Assembly: GCF_020164955.1 (NCBI RefSeq)
Contig: NZ_JAIUHG010000010.1
Coordinates: 62,001 to 126,000, forward strand
From: Mesorhizobium sp. CA8
GTDB lineage: Bacteria; Pseudomonadota; Alphaproteobacteria; Rhizobiales; Rhizobiaceae
Length of the DNA stretch: 64,000 nucleotides
Direction of reading: 5' to 3'
The position numbers and the translations under genes are program-made. Numbering within the stretch: the stretch's first letter is position 1; the number at the start of each line of letters is the position of its first letter. Positions 49,234-57,285 of the stretch are shown here, piece by piece. The notes below the pieces were generated by a model. The model was not told where the DNA came from. It did no database searches and worked only from the letters and a program-made list of their open reading frames with translations.

Positions 49234-49615
49234 GCGCTATGGCCGGTGCACGGAGGGTTGGCTGGGAGTTGCAGCGGCCAGCCGGGCGACGCTATTGGAT
49301 GGGCGGCCTGTCGGGCGAGGCTAGGTTCAACTCAACGGCCAGAATGGGCATGGGGACTCGGATACGCTCGTTGCTTTGATAGACGACACCGAGGCAATTG
49401 CGGTGCCGGTCAAAGCATCGAAGTTCTGGCGCCATATGGGCGCTGCGATGAATCCCAGGCCTTGTCGGGCTCGGTGCGAACGAGTTGCACGCAGCCATGT
49501 AGCCCTCCGGAAAGTTGGAGCGGTTCGCGCTGCCTTGCGGACAGGTGGCGGGGCAGCGCCAACCCGGCGAACGGATGCCATTGCCCACCGCTCGCCGAGA
49601 ATTGGCGCCGCGCCG
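49234..49615. other. Intergenic region without a supported gene
   Basis: About 380 bases between the KTSC gene and the end of the carboxymuconolactone-decarboxylase-family gene. A leftward frame (49292-49588) has a mildly protein-like composition but no domain or ribosome site. Both neighbours read into this gap, so it should hold their transcription ends. Confidence 0.4.
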
Positions 49616-50095
49616 CTACTTGTTGGCAGTGGTGTCGCCGCCCAGATCCTTCTTGAACTGCTCGAAGTCCACCTGCATGCCGTTGAAGATCGTGCTCCAA
49701 TGCCGTGTGATGGCCGCCATCGCCACCGCCTCCTTGATTTCGGCGTCGGTGGCGCCCGCCTGCCGGGCCGAGACCGTGTCGGACCAGATGCAGTAGTTGC
49801 AAGGGATCTGCGCCGATACGGCGAGGGAGATCAGGGCTTTGGTCTTCACGGTCAGGGCGCCGTCGCTGAACTCGAGAGCCTTGGTTTCCGCCCAGGCTCC
49901 GGGCAATCCGCTATCGGGAAACGCCTTGAGGAAATCCGGCACCTTGCCGAAGGTCTGTTCGATATCCTTATGGGTTGTGGCGAGGGCATTGGATGCATCG
50001 TCGGCATAAGCGGGCGATGGAACATAGATTAGAAATGCCGCGGTGCCGCCGGCGGCCAGCATCCGCGCGAAGGTGGAAAGCAAAGCGGTCATCAT
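49616..50095 (-). CDS. Exported carboxymuconolactone decarboxylase family (AhpD-like) protein
   Basis: A 159-residue protein with a signal-like N-terminus (FARMLAAGGTAAFLIYVPSP, cleavage near AYA) and a CMD domain containing the AhpD-type redox motif PCNYCIWSDTVSARQAGATD. The CxxC pair suggests a peroxidase-reductase or disulfide function rather than decarboxylation. It lies 105 bases downstream of an ECF sigma factor on the same strand. ECF sigma factors of the ECF41 group are known to sit beside CMD genes, so the pair may form a stress-response unit. Confidence 0.85.
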   Translation of the reverse strand: MMTALLSTFARMLAAGGTAAFLIYVPSPAYADDASNALATTHKDIEQTFGKVPDFLKAFPDSGLPGAWAETKALEFSDGALTVKTKALISLAVSAQIPCNYCIWSDTVSARQAGATDAEIKEAVAMAAITRHWSTIFNGMQVDFEQFKKDLGGDTTANK

Positions 50096-50200
50096 GGAAC
50101 TCCTCCTGGTCCGGGGGGACCACTGCGGTCCCTATGGGAAAGAGATGCATTCGCAGCCGCAAAAGTTCGCTCGGCGAGAACGAGCGATAGTTCGTTGGCG

Positions 50201-51169
50201 TCAGTCCATCGGAAACGGAGGACGCGCAGCCATATGAAGGTAGAGACGCTCCACCTGCGCTGCGCCCTCCTTCATGACCATCACGACGCCGGGCGGGCAG
50301 AGATAGGGCGTTTCCGGCGGATTGGCGATCGCAGCCTCGAGCACGGTGATGTTGTCGCTTGCCATGATCCGCTTCGGCTGGACCCGCACGCCCGTTTGCA
50401 GATCGGAATCCATCTCCGCATCGAAATGTTCCCGGCCGCGGAAGCGGTTGCCGGTGGTTGACCAGATCAGTTGCAAGTCGTCGGAGAAATGCGAGAGGAA
50501 CTTGTCGCGCTGCCCGCAATAGAGCGTGCGGAAGGCGTCTTCATAAAATGACCGGCGTTCCGCCTGGAGTTGCTCGTGCGTCTCGTCGCGGTCGCCTGCG
50601 GCGGACAGGAGCAGCTCGGACAGTCTGATCTTGGCATCGAACAGCCGGCTCCGCACGGTACCGACCGGAACACCGAGGATGGTCGAAACCTCCTCATAGG
50701 AATTGTAGAAGCTGAAATAGCGCAGCATGACCGTGGCGCGATGTTCTTCCGGCAGCTTCCGCAATGCCGCCCACACCCAGTCGCGCAGTTCGCGAGTTTC
50801 GATGCCGGTCTCGATCCGCTCGTCGTCCGGCATGTCGCGGAAATGCTGCTCCGCCTGCGCGCCGCCGATCTGCGGCCGGCGCTGCCGCCGCTCGATCAGG
50901 CAGCAGTTTCTGAGAATCGCGTGAAGCCATCCGCCTACGGCCGCGGGCTCGCGCAATTGGTCGAGCCGCGCGAGAGCGGTCAGGAAAGTGTCGTGAACGG
51001 CATCCTCGGCATTGCTCGTGTAGCCGAGCAGCGATACGGCTGCCGCATAGAGCTGCGGCCGGTGGCGTTCGAACAGCAGACCGAGGCTGTGCACCTGGCC
51101 ATTCCTGGCCTCCATGACCAGCGCCGCATCGCTGGTTCCTTTCCGCTGCGCAAGGCTCACATGCTCCAT
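50201..51169 (-). CDS. ECF-type RNA polymerase sigma factor with NTF2-like C-terminal extension
   Basis: A 322-residue sigma factor. Region 2 is seen at LLGYTSNAEDAVHDTFLTAL with the DNA-melting WLHAILRNCCLIE; region 4 at LRKLPEEHRATVMLRYFSFY and EVSTILGVPVGTVRSRLFDA. Residues about 205-322 add a SnoaL/NTF2-like tail (RSFYEDAFRTLYCGQRDKFL). This layout matches ECF41-like factors, in which the tail replaces an anti-sigma factor, but I do not find the WLPEP and DGGGR-type motifs of that group. Its likely target is the CMD gene downstream. Confidence 0.87.
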   Translation of the reverse strand: MEHVSLAQRKGTSDAALVMEARNGQVHSLGLLFERHRPQLYAAAVSLLGYTSNAEDAVHDTFLTALARLDQLREPAAVGGWLHAILRNCCLIERRQRRPQIGGAQAEQHFRDMPDDERIETGIETRELRDWVWAALRKLPEEHRATVMLRYFSFYNSYEEVSTILGVPVGTVRSRLFDAKIRLSELLLSAAGDRDETHEQLQAERRSFYEDAFRTLYCGQRDKFLSHFSDDLQLIWSTTGNRFRGREHFDAEMDSDLQTGVRVQPKRIMASDNITVLEAAIANPPETPYLCPPGVVMVMKEGAAQVERLYLHMAARPPFPMD

Positions 51170-51444
51170 ACGCGCCTCCGGATTTCGACATTATCATCAT
51201 CCAAGATGCCTCGCGGAAAGGAAAGTTCGCTTGATGGTCGAGATTTCTGCTCGGATGGGCAGCAGTTCGCGTTCGCCCCGCACTGATACCAGCGGTTTCG
51301 GCAATTTTTGCCCGGCGGTCTGAATGGGGCGGAGCTTAACAATCGAGCAGCATCGGAGCGACACAGGTGGTACCGGCGTGCAGGCACGGCTGTGGGGCAC
51401 GCTCACAAAAAACTAATTCAACGCTTAGGAGCCCGATGCAAGGC

Positions 51445-51534
51445 TGGCGGAGAGAGCGGGATTCGAACCCGCGTTACGGTTTCCCGTAAACACACTTTCC
51501 AGGCGTGCGCCTTCAACCACTCGGCCACCTCTCC
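51445..51534 (-). tRNA. tRNA-Ser (anticodon GGA)
   Basis: Read leftwards from 51534: acceptor GGAGAGG, D-arm with GAGTGGTTGAAGG, anticodon loop CTGGAAA in a CACGC/GTGTG stem (anticodon GGA), the long variable arm expected of tRNA-Ser (ACGGGAAACCGT hairpin), T-arm GCGGGTTCGAATCCCGC, acceptor 3' strand TCTCTCC, discriminator G and an encoded CCA at 51445-51447. All arms pair; the last acceptor pair is a G-T wobble. Confidence 0.96.
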
Positions 51535-51856
51535 GTCGTTGACATCTCGCGCCGGCCGGTTTCGCCGCGCGGGTTGGGGAGATGCTCCCATGGGAAGTCC
51601 TCAACGGATATGTGGTATGCCCTCAACCGGCAGGCAACCCTTCCCTGCGCCGGTAGCCGTCTAGGCAAACAGGCGCGGGGCTCATCTAGTCGATCCGAAA
51701 GCGAATGCCAAGCCATAATGGCGTTGCCGCGGCTTTTGCCGCGGAGCGAGCCGAGGGCGCGGGTCAAGAGGGGCGATCCGTTCGAATGATGTGCACAGGC
51801 CCATCGTGCCGCGCCGGTGATGCTTGACTTCACCTCCGCCCGGCTGTCGACTGCGC
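51535..51856. other. Intergenic region upstream of tRNA-Ser
   Basis: No supported gene. It holds a perfect seven-pair hairpin CCGCGGC-TTTT-GCCGCGG at 51727-51744 without a following T run. The tRNA promoter should lie next to 51534. Confidence 0.45.
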
Positions 51857-51970
51857 TAAATCTTTGTTTTCATGCTATCCCGGTGAACGGTTGCGAGCTT
51901 TCCCTGGAATTGCCAGTTCGGTTTTTGCAATTTCCGACGAAAAGCCGCCAGGCGGCCTTGCCGGAATTGC
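51857..51970. repeat. Degenerate dispersed repeat, family A
   Basis: Contains TCTTTGTTTT, CCCTGGAATTGCC and then a second unit GCAATTTCC ... GGAATTGC (51927-51970), whose ends are inverted. It resembles two decayed back-hairpins of family A side by side, just upstream of a membrane protein gene. Confidence 0.5.
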
Positions 51971-51994
51971 TTGGGCGAGGGGCATCGTCCTGGC

Positions 51995-52678
51995 ATGGCG
52001 TCGATCGACCAGCAACCCGCGGGGCGACCGGACAGCGGACTTTCCTTCATCCCGGTGGCGTGGCTCGTCATCGTCATGGGCTTGTCGGCCTATGGCCTGA
52101 TTGCGAACTGGCGGCTGATCGGCGACTTCAGCCTGCCCGAAAATGCATTCCTGCTCGTCTATGGCGGCTTGACCGGCGGCGTGATCACCATCCTGTGGGG
52201 ATTGTACCTGCTTGGCCTTGCCTTCAACCGCTCGGCCCGCTTCCCGCGCCATTACACGATCTGGCAGATCGCTATCATCATCTGGCTCGTCCTGCGCCAG
52301 GCCTATGTGTCCTACGCCTTCGTGTTCTCGGTCGAGGCGCTGGGCTTCACCGTGGCCGAGATCGCGATCGGCCTTCTCTGCATCTATCTCCTGCGCAACG
52401 GTTCGGGCTCCGAGACCGTCTATGCCAATCCGGAGACCGAGCGGCCGCCGGTCCTGGTCTCGATCCTTGCCGCGCTGCTCGGCATCCTGCTTGGCGGCGC
52501 GATCGGCGCCTGCGGCGGGTTCTTCGCCGGCTCCCTGATCGCGGACCTGACGCATATGAGCTGTTTCGAGGGCGCCTGCGGATTTTTCGCGGCTTTTGTC
52601 GGCCTGGGCGGCCTGATCGCCGGCGGCATTTTCGCCATCTGGCGGGTGAACCGGCGCAAGCCGGCGCGGGCTCGCTAA
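51995..52678 (+). CDS. Polytopic membrane protein of unknown function
   Basis: A 227-residue inner-membrane protein with about five hydrophobic segments: FIPVAWLVIVMGLSAYGLIA, YGGLTGGVITILWGLYLLGL, IWQIAIIIWLVLRQAYVSYA, VSILAALLGILLGGAIGACG and a final GFFAAFVGLGGLIAGGIFAI. A DUF2569-like layout is possible. The C-terminus is basic (RVNRRKPARAR). The ATG at 51995 is the likeliest start, but its ribosome site (GAGGGG, 11 bases away) is weak. Confidence 0.65.
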   Translation: MASIDQQPAGRPDSGLSFIPVAWLVIVMGLSAYGLIANWRLIGDFSLPENAFLLVYGGLTGGVITILWGLYLLGLAFNRSARFPRHYTIWQIAIIIWLVLRQAYVSYAFVFSVEALGFTVAEIAIGLLCIYLLRNGSGSETVYANPETERPPVLVSILAALLGILLGGAIGACGGFFAGSLIADLTHMSCFEGACGFFAAFVGLGGLIAGGIFAIWRVNRRKPARAR

Positions 52679-52760
52679 TTTCACGGGCCGCGATTGCGCG
52701 GGAACCACGCACGCTCTATGTCGATTGGGGGCTAGACGGGAGCGTTCGGGGAGAGCGTCG

Positions 52761-53087
52761 ATGTTGCGTTTCATCTTTCGGCTGGCAGCCATGATTGCGC
52801 TGTCGATCTCCGTCATCATGGCGGTGATCGACACGACACGCTCTGTCGCAGCATCGGCGCTGGTGATGACGCCGCTCAACACAAGCTGGCTGGCTGTCTC
52901 GCCGGATACCCACGCGGCCTTCGAGACTTTCGTGCGCGCCAAGACAAGCTCGCTGGTCTGGGACAGCGCCGTCGCCTGGGTGCTCGCGCAGCCTGGTTTT
53001 GCCGTGTTCGCGGTGCTTGCCTTCCTGCTCTACGCCATCGGCTATCGGCGCAAGCGCCGTGGCGCGGAATTCGCCCCAAGTCCCTGA
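52761..53087 (+). CDS. Membrane protein with two helices, 108 residues
   Basis: An N-terminal helix (FRLAAMIALSISVIMAVIDT), a hydrophilic loop of about 50 residues (LNTSWLAVSPDTHAAFETFV) and a second helix (PGFAVFAVLAFLLYAIGYRR) followed by a basic tail. GGGGAGAG precedes the ATG at 52761. This pattern is common in rhizobial proteins of unknown role. It lies 82 bases after the previous membrane protein gene, which may share its transcript. Confidence 0.65.
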   Translation: MLRFIFRLAAMIALSISVIMAVIDTTRSVAASALVMTPLNTSWLAVSPDTHAAFETFVRAKTSSLVWDSAVAWVLAQPGFAVFAVLAFLLYAIGYRRKRRGAEFAPSP

Positions 53088-53324
53088 AGGCCCTAGTTTT
53101 GACGCTGCTGCGGACGGGTCGGCCACGGCGAAACGCAGAGTCCAACCGCCGGTAACCGCTTTTTCCAACAGGTCAAAATTCCACGTGAATTTTGTTTCGC
53201 GCCGTGCCAGATTGACCGCGAGCGGGAGGGGAAAAACACTTCCTGCCTGGCGCCGCAAGCCCGCCGGAGAACCGGGCGGGCAGGCGGTGCAAAACGGAAA
53301 AAAAACCGACAGGGTGTGGATCAC

Positions 53325-54314
53325 ATGAAACGTATCGTTCTCGGCCTTCTGGCCGCAACCGCAATGGTTCTTCCGGCTTTCGCCGCGGATGTCCAGCCGG
53401 CTATCCTTTATGATCTGGGCGGCAAGTTCGACAAATCCTTCAACGAGGCCGCCTATCATGGCGCGGAGAAGTTCAAGGCCGAGACCGGCATCCCCTATGT
53501 CGAATTCGAGGTCTCCAACGCCTCGCAGCGCGAGCAGGCGCTGCGCCGCTTTGCCGAGGACGGCCGCAACCCGATCGTCATGGCCGGCTTTGCCTGGGAG
53601 GACGCGCTGAAGAAGGTCGCGGCCGAATATACCGATCTGAACTTCGCCATCATCGATGATGCCGTCGACCTGCCCAATGTCCGCTCGCTGGTGTTCAAGG
53701 AGAATGAAGGCTCATACCTCGTCGGCATCCTGGCGGCGATGGCGTCGAAGTCGAAGAAGGTCGGCTTCGTCGGCGGCATGGACATCCCCCTGATCCGCAA
53801 GTTCGAATGCGGCTATGTCGGCGGCGCCAAGTCGGCCGGCGCCACCGAGGTGATCCAGAACATGACCGGCGACACGCCGGCTGCTTGGAACGACCCGGCC
53901 AAGGGCGGTGAGATCGCCAAGACGCAGATCGACCAGGGCGCCGATGTGGTCTACGCGGCTGCTGGCGGCACCGGCGTCGGCGTGCTGCAGGCGGCAGCCG
54001 ATGCGGGCAAGCTCGGCATCGGCGTCGATTCCAACCAGAACGGCCTGCAGCCCGGCAAGGTGCTGACTTCGATGCTGAAGCGCGTCGACGTTGCCGTCTA
54101 CAACGCCTTCATGGACGGCAAGAACGGCACCTTCAAAGGCGGCGTCGAAAATCTCGGCCTGAAGGAGGGCGGCGTCGACTACGCTATGGACGACAACAAC
54201 AAGGCGCTGGTGACCGATGAGATGAAGGCGGCCGTCGAAAAGGCCAAGGCCGATATCATCGCCGGCAAGGTCCAGGTCCACGACTATACCGCCGACAACA
54301 ATTGCCCGTATTGA
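53325..54314 (+). CDS. BMP-family nucleoside-type ABC substrate-binding protein
   Basis: A 329-residue periplasmic protein of the BMP/Med (PnrA-like) family. Sec signal MKRIVLGLLAATAMVLPAFA without lipobox cysteine, then ILYDLGGKFDKSFNEAAYHG, ENEGSYLVGILAAMASKSKK and GVDSNQNGLQPGKVLTSMLK. BMP proteins bind purine and pyrimidine nucleosides. The matching ATPase and permeases begin at 55753, and the nucleoside enzymes follow, so nucleoside uptake is well supported. Two hairpins follow the stop at 54330 and 54372. Confidence 0.92.
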   Translation: MKRIVLGLLAATAMVLPAFAADVQPAILYDLGGKFDKSFNEAAYHGAEKFKAETGIPYVEFEVSNASQREQALRRFAEDGRNPIVMAGFAWEDALKKVAAEYTDLNFAIIDDAVDLPNVRSLVFKENEGSYLVGILAAMASKSKKVGFVGGMDIPLIRKFECGYVGGAKSAGATEVIQNMTGDTPAAWNDPAKGGEIAKTQIDQGADVVYAAAGGTGVGVLQAAADAGKLGIGVDSNQNGLQPGKVLTSMLKRVDVAVYNAFMDGKNGTFKGGVENLGLKEGGVDYAMDDNNKALVTDEMKAAVEKAKADIIAGKVQVHDYTADNNCPY

Positions 54315-54329
54315 CCGGCAGTTGAACCA

Positions 54330-54363
54330 GAGCGGTTCAGCGATTGAACCGCTCCGACTTTTT
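54330..54363 (+). terminator. Rho-independent-type terminator after the BMP binding-protein gene
   Basis: A perfect ten-pair stem GAGCGGTTCA/TGAACCGCTC with loop GCGAT, followed after CGAC by five T. It begins 15 bases after the stop. The stem equals the front hairpin of repeat family A, suggesting that the terminator derives from that repeat. Confidence 0.65.
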
Positions 54364-54371
54364 GTCTTCCA

Positions 54372-54393
54372 CCGCCGGGCCAACGCCCGGCGG
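54372..54393 (+). terminator. Second hairpin after the BMP gene
   Basis: CCGCCGGGC-CAAC-GCCCGGCGG, nine perfect G/C pairs, followed by TTTCATTT. It lies eight bases after the first terminator and 19 bases before the acetyltransferase remnant. Two terminators in series would isolate the binding-protein transcript. Confidence 0.55.
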
Positions 54394-54411
54394 TTTCATT
54401 TGGAGACGGTG

Positions 54412-54854
54412 ATGCAGCCTGCAATTGAAGCGATGGCCGAGGACGACGTCGAACCAATGGCGCGGCTTCGGCTCAAAGCTTTCTTCGAGGGCACGGATCG
54501 GACACTCGACGAGGACATGGCCGGCCTGCGCGGGCTGATCGCCGGCGATGGCTTCGAGGCCGCCTTTGTGGCCCGCGACCGCGGCCGGCCGGTCGGGAGC
54601 TGCCTGCTCGTCCGCGACGAGATCAGTTCGCCGCATAATCTGACGCCATGGCTGGCCGGACTGGTCGTCGAGCAAGCCTATCGAAGCGGCGGTGTCGGCA
54701 CGGCGCTGGTCAGAACCGTCGAGGCCCACGCAGCGACGGCCGGTGTCGGCACGCTTGGCAGGCGCGCGGCTTTTACGAAGCGCTCGGGTGGTCGGCAGTC
54801 GAGACTTTCGAGCAGGACGGCGCGCCGATGCTTCTGATGTCACGCGACCTATAG
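54412..54854 (+). pseudogene. GNAT-family acetyltransferase, frameshifted
   Basis: The ATG at 54412 opens a GNAT domain (IEAMAEDDVEPMARLRLKAF, AAFVARDRGRPVGSCLLVRD, acetyl-CoA site YRSGGVGTALVRTVEAHAAT). After GVGTL the reading frame leaves the family pattern and stops at 54837, while the correct C-terminus (AWQARGFYEALGWSAVETFE) continues in another frame to 54854. A deletion of roughly a dozen bases near 54750-54758 would explain this. The gene is probably non-functional unless the shift is a sequencing error. Confidence 0.75.
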
Positions 54855-55256
54855 CGTGCCGGCGAGATAGCCGAGCGCAAAGGCCGCCACCAGGGCAAGC
54901 GCGATGACAAAGCCCAGCCTGCCGCCGAGCGAATGCAGGCCGACCCCATAGGGCTTGCGGTCGAGCCGGTGGATCATCGGCGGCGGCGGTTCCATCTCGC
55001 GGGCGGCGACGCCAGCCAGCCGCGTCTGCATCTGCGGCAGTTCGGCAAGACGTTGCGTGACCAGCTCCCAGCGGTTGCTGCGCTCGTCAGGCCCCGCGGG
55101 ATCGAAGACGCGCAAGCGCTCGGCCAGCCGCAGCACCATCTCGCGAAAGGCGGGATCGATCTCGAGGTCGCGCTCGGCGCGGGCGCGTTCCCTGTCGTTC
55201 ATCAGGCCAAAGACATAATCGCCGGCCCTGGCGACATTGTCGCTTTCACTGGACAT
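54849..55256 (-). CDS. Anti-sigma-factor-like membrane protein
   Basis: A 135-residue protein. Residues 1-55 resemble the cytoplasmic anti-sigma domain of RskA/ChrR-type proteins without the zinc motif (GDYVFGLMNDRERARAERDL, FREMVLRLAERLRVFDP); a membrane helix closes the protein (FVIALALVAAFALGYLAGTL). No sigma factor gene is adjacent, which is unusual for this class. It ends six bases inside the acetyltransferase remnant and reads away from slyX upstream. Confidence 0.65.
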   Translation of the reverse strand: MSSESDNVARAGDYVFGLMNDRERARAERDLEIDPAFREMVLRLAERLRVFDPAGPDERSNRWELVTQRLAELPQMQTRLAGVAAREMEPPPPMIHRLDRKPYGVGLHSLGGRLGFVIALALVAAFALGYLAGTL

Positions 55257-55278
55257 GGCCGTTCTTCCCCATGGCTCC

Positions 55279-55488
55279 TCACCAATGCGGCGGCTTGGTC
55301 ACCGGCACGTCGGAGGCGGTCTGCTCCTCCAATTCCAGGAAACGGTCGGCGAGGGCTATGAGCTTGCGCTCCATGCGCTCGATCACCTTCCATTGTTCGG
55401 CGATCTGGCCGGACAATTCCTCGATGGTCTTTTCCTGCTCGGCGGCGCGGATTTCCAGCGTCGTCAACCGATCGTCAGGCATGGCCAT
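55279..55488 (-). CDS. slyX: SlyX family protein
   Basis: A 69-residue protein: DDRLTTLEIRAAEQEKTIEE followed by LSGQIAEQWKVIERMERKLI, a coiled coil, and the usual TKPPHW end. The short coiled-coil plus C-terminal PPHW motif is diagnostic of SlyX, whose function is unknown. I chose ATG at 55488, with AAGGG about ten bases upstream; ATG at 55482 is nearly as good. It is followed by the anti-sigma-like gene on the same strand. Confidence 0.85.
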   Translation of the reverse strand: MAMPDDRLTTLEIRAAEQEKTIEELSGQIAEQWKVIERMERKLIALADRFLELEEQTASDVPVTKPPHW

Positions 55489-55522
55489 GCAAACCGACCC
55501 TTCGAATGTGAAGCCTCCACCC

Positions 55523-55559
55523 AAGCAGATATTCGTGGGATGCCCACAAGTATCTGCTT
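55523..55559. other. Near-perfect 17-pair hairpin
   Basis: Arms AAGCAGATATTCGTGGG and CCCACAAGTATCTGCTT around the loop ATG. Only two of 17 positions deviate, one a possible G-U pair. It lies in the divergent gap between slyX and the nucleoside importer ATPase gene. No T run follows on either strand, so it is not an ordinary terminator. Confidence 0.75.
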
Positions 55560-55752
55560 ATGCTCTGTTGGTTCTCGCAGATTCTGATCGCAAAACCGTG
55601 GGACACTTTTGCGGAACCTGCTCAGGTTCGAAATTGACAAGGACGCGGGGATTTGTCGAGAGTGAATGGCGTTCCGGCCAATTGGCACGGGCGGGGCATC
55701 ATGCTAGGCATTTTGACCAAGCGATAAAAAAATAACGAGTGGGACAGGCTGC

Positions 55753-57285
55753 ATGGCGCAAGCCGCAATCGAGCTCATAGGCATCAACAAGAGTTTTGGC
55801 GCCGTACGCGCCAACCGCGACATCAACCTGGAGGTCGCGCGCGGCACCATCCACGGCATCGTCGGCGAAAACGGCGCCGGCAAGTCGACGCTGATGTCGA
55901 TCCTCTACGGTTTCTACCAGGCCGACAGCGGCGAAATCCGAGTCGGCGGCAAGCCGGTGTCGATCAACACGTCAAACGACGCCATCGCGCTCGGCATCGG
56001 CATGGTGCACCAGCATTTCATGCTGGTCGACAATTTCACGGTGCTGGAGAACGTCATCCTCGGCGCCGAGAACGATGTGCTGCTGAAGAGCAGCATCGCC
56101 AAAGCGCGCTCGGAACTCGACCGGCTGGAGCGCGAATACGGCCTCGAGGTCGATCCCGACGCCATCATCGAAGAGCTGCCGGTCGGCCTGCAGCAGCGTG
56201 TCGAAATCCTCAAGGCGCTCTACCGCGGCGCCGAGATCCTGATCCTCGACGAGCCGACGGGCGTCTTGACGCCGGCCGAGGCCGACCATCTCTTTCGCAT
56301 TCTCAAGCAATTGAAGGATCAAGGAAAAACCATCGTGCTCATCACGCACAAGCTGCGCGAGATCATGGCGATCACCGACACGGTTTCGGTGATGCGCCAG
56401 GGCACGATGGTGGCGACCCGGGTGACGAAGGAGACCACGGTCGGCGAACTGGCCGAGCTGATGGTCGGCCGGCGCGTGCTTCTGCGGGTCGAGAAGGGCC
56501 AGTCGGAAGCTGGCGCCGTAAAACTCTCGGTCAAGAACCTGACGGTGAAGGATTCGCGCGGCGTCACCATGGTCGACAACGTCTCCTTCGACGTGCGCGG
56601 CGGCGAGATCGTCGGCATCGCCGGCGTTGCCGGCAACGGCCAGTCCGAACTGCTGGAGGCAATCTCCGGCATCCGACATGCGGTTTCCGGCGAGGTGATG
56701 CTGGAAGGCAAGCCGATCGATCTCACCGGCAAGGCCGATCCCGGCGAATTGCGCGACCGGGGGCTCGCCCATGTACCGGAGGACCGCCACCATGTCGGAC
56801 TGGTGCTCGCCTTCGAGGAGAACGAGAATTCCATCCTCGGCTATCATGACGACGAGCGCTATCTGAAGGGGCCGTTCCTCGACGTCGATGCCATCATGGC
56901 CGACGCTAAGGACAAGATTGAGAAATACGACATCCGCCCGGGCAATCCGCGGCTGAAGACAGCTAATTTCTCCGGCGGCAATCAGCAGAAGATCGTGCTG
57001 GCCAGGGAGATGGAGCAGGATCCGGGCGTGCTGATCGTCGGCCAGCCGACGCGCGGCGTCGATGTCGGCGCCATCGAATTCATCCACAAGCGGCTGATCG
57101 CCATGCGCGACCAGGGCAAGGCGGTGCTGGTGGTCTCGGTCGAGCTTGACGAGATCCGTTCGCTGTCCGACCGCATCCTGGTGATGTTCGCCGGCCGTGT
57201 CGTCGGCGAGCGCGGCCCTGATGCGACCGAAGGCGAGCTCGGCCTGCTCATGGCCGGCGTCGAGCACCAGGAGGCCGCCGAATGA
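55753..57285 (+). CDS. Nucleoside-type ABC transporter ATP-binding protein (two ABC domains)
   Basis: A 510-residue duplicated ATPase of the BMP-linked class. First half: Walker A GENGAGKST, Walker B ILILDEPTGVLTP. Second half: degenerate Walker A (GVAGNGQSE), good signature SGGNQQKIVLA, and Walker B with Gln in place of the glutamate (LIVGQPTRGVDVG), which is normal for this subfamily. It overlaps the first permease by four bases. It powers uptake for the binding protein at 53325. Confidence 0.93.
   Translation: MAQAAIELIGINKSFGAVRANRDINLEVARGTIHGIVGENGAGKSTLMSILYGFYQADSGEIRVGGKPVSINTSNDAIALGIGMVHQHFMLVDNFTVLENVILGAENDVLLKSSIAKARSELDRLEREYGLEVDPDAIIEELPVGLQQRVEILKALYRGAEILILDEPTGVLTPAEADHLFRILKQLKDQGKTIVLITHKLREIMAITDTVSVMRQGTMVATRVTKETTVGELAELMVGRRVLLRVEKGQSEAGAVKLSVKNLTVKDSRGVTMVDNVSFDVRGGEIVGIAGVAGNGQSELLEAISGIRHAVSGEVMLEGKPIDLTGKADPGELRDRGLAHVPEDRHHVGLVLAFEENENSILGYHDDERYLKGPFLDVDAIMADAKDKIEKYDIRPGNPRLKTANFSGGNQQKIVLAREMEQDPGVLIVGQPTRGVDVGAIEFIHKRLIAMRDQGKAVLVVSVELDEIRSLSDRILVMFAGRVVGERGPDATEGELGLLMAGVEHQEAAE

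Noticed and set aside
49292-49588. Possible small leftward gene in the gap after the KTSC gene
   Set aside because: Composition is slightly protein-like, but no domain, ribosome site or partner supports it.
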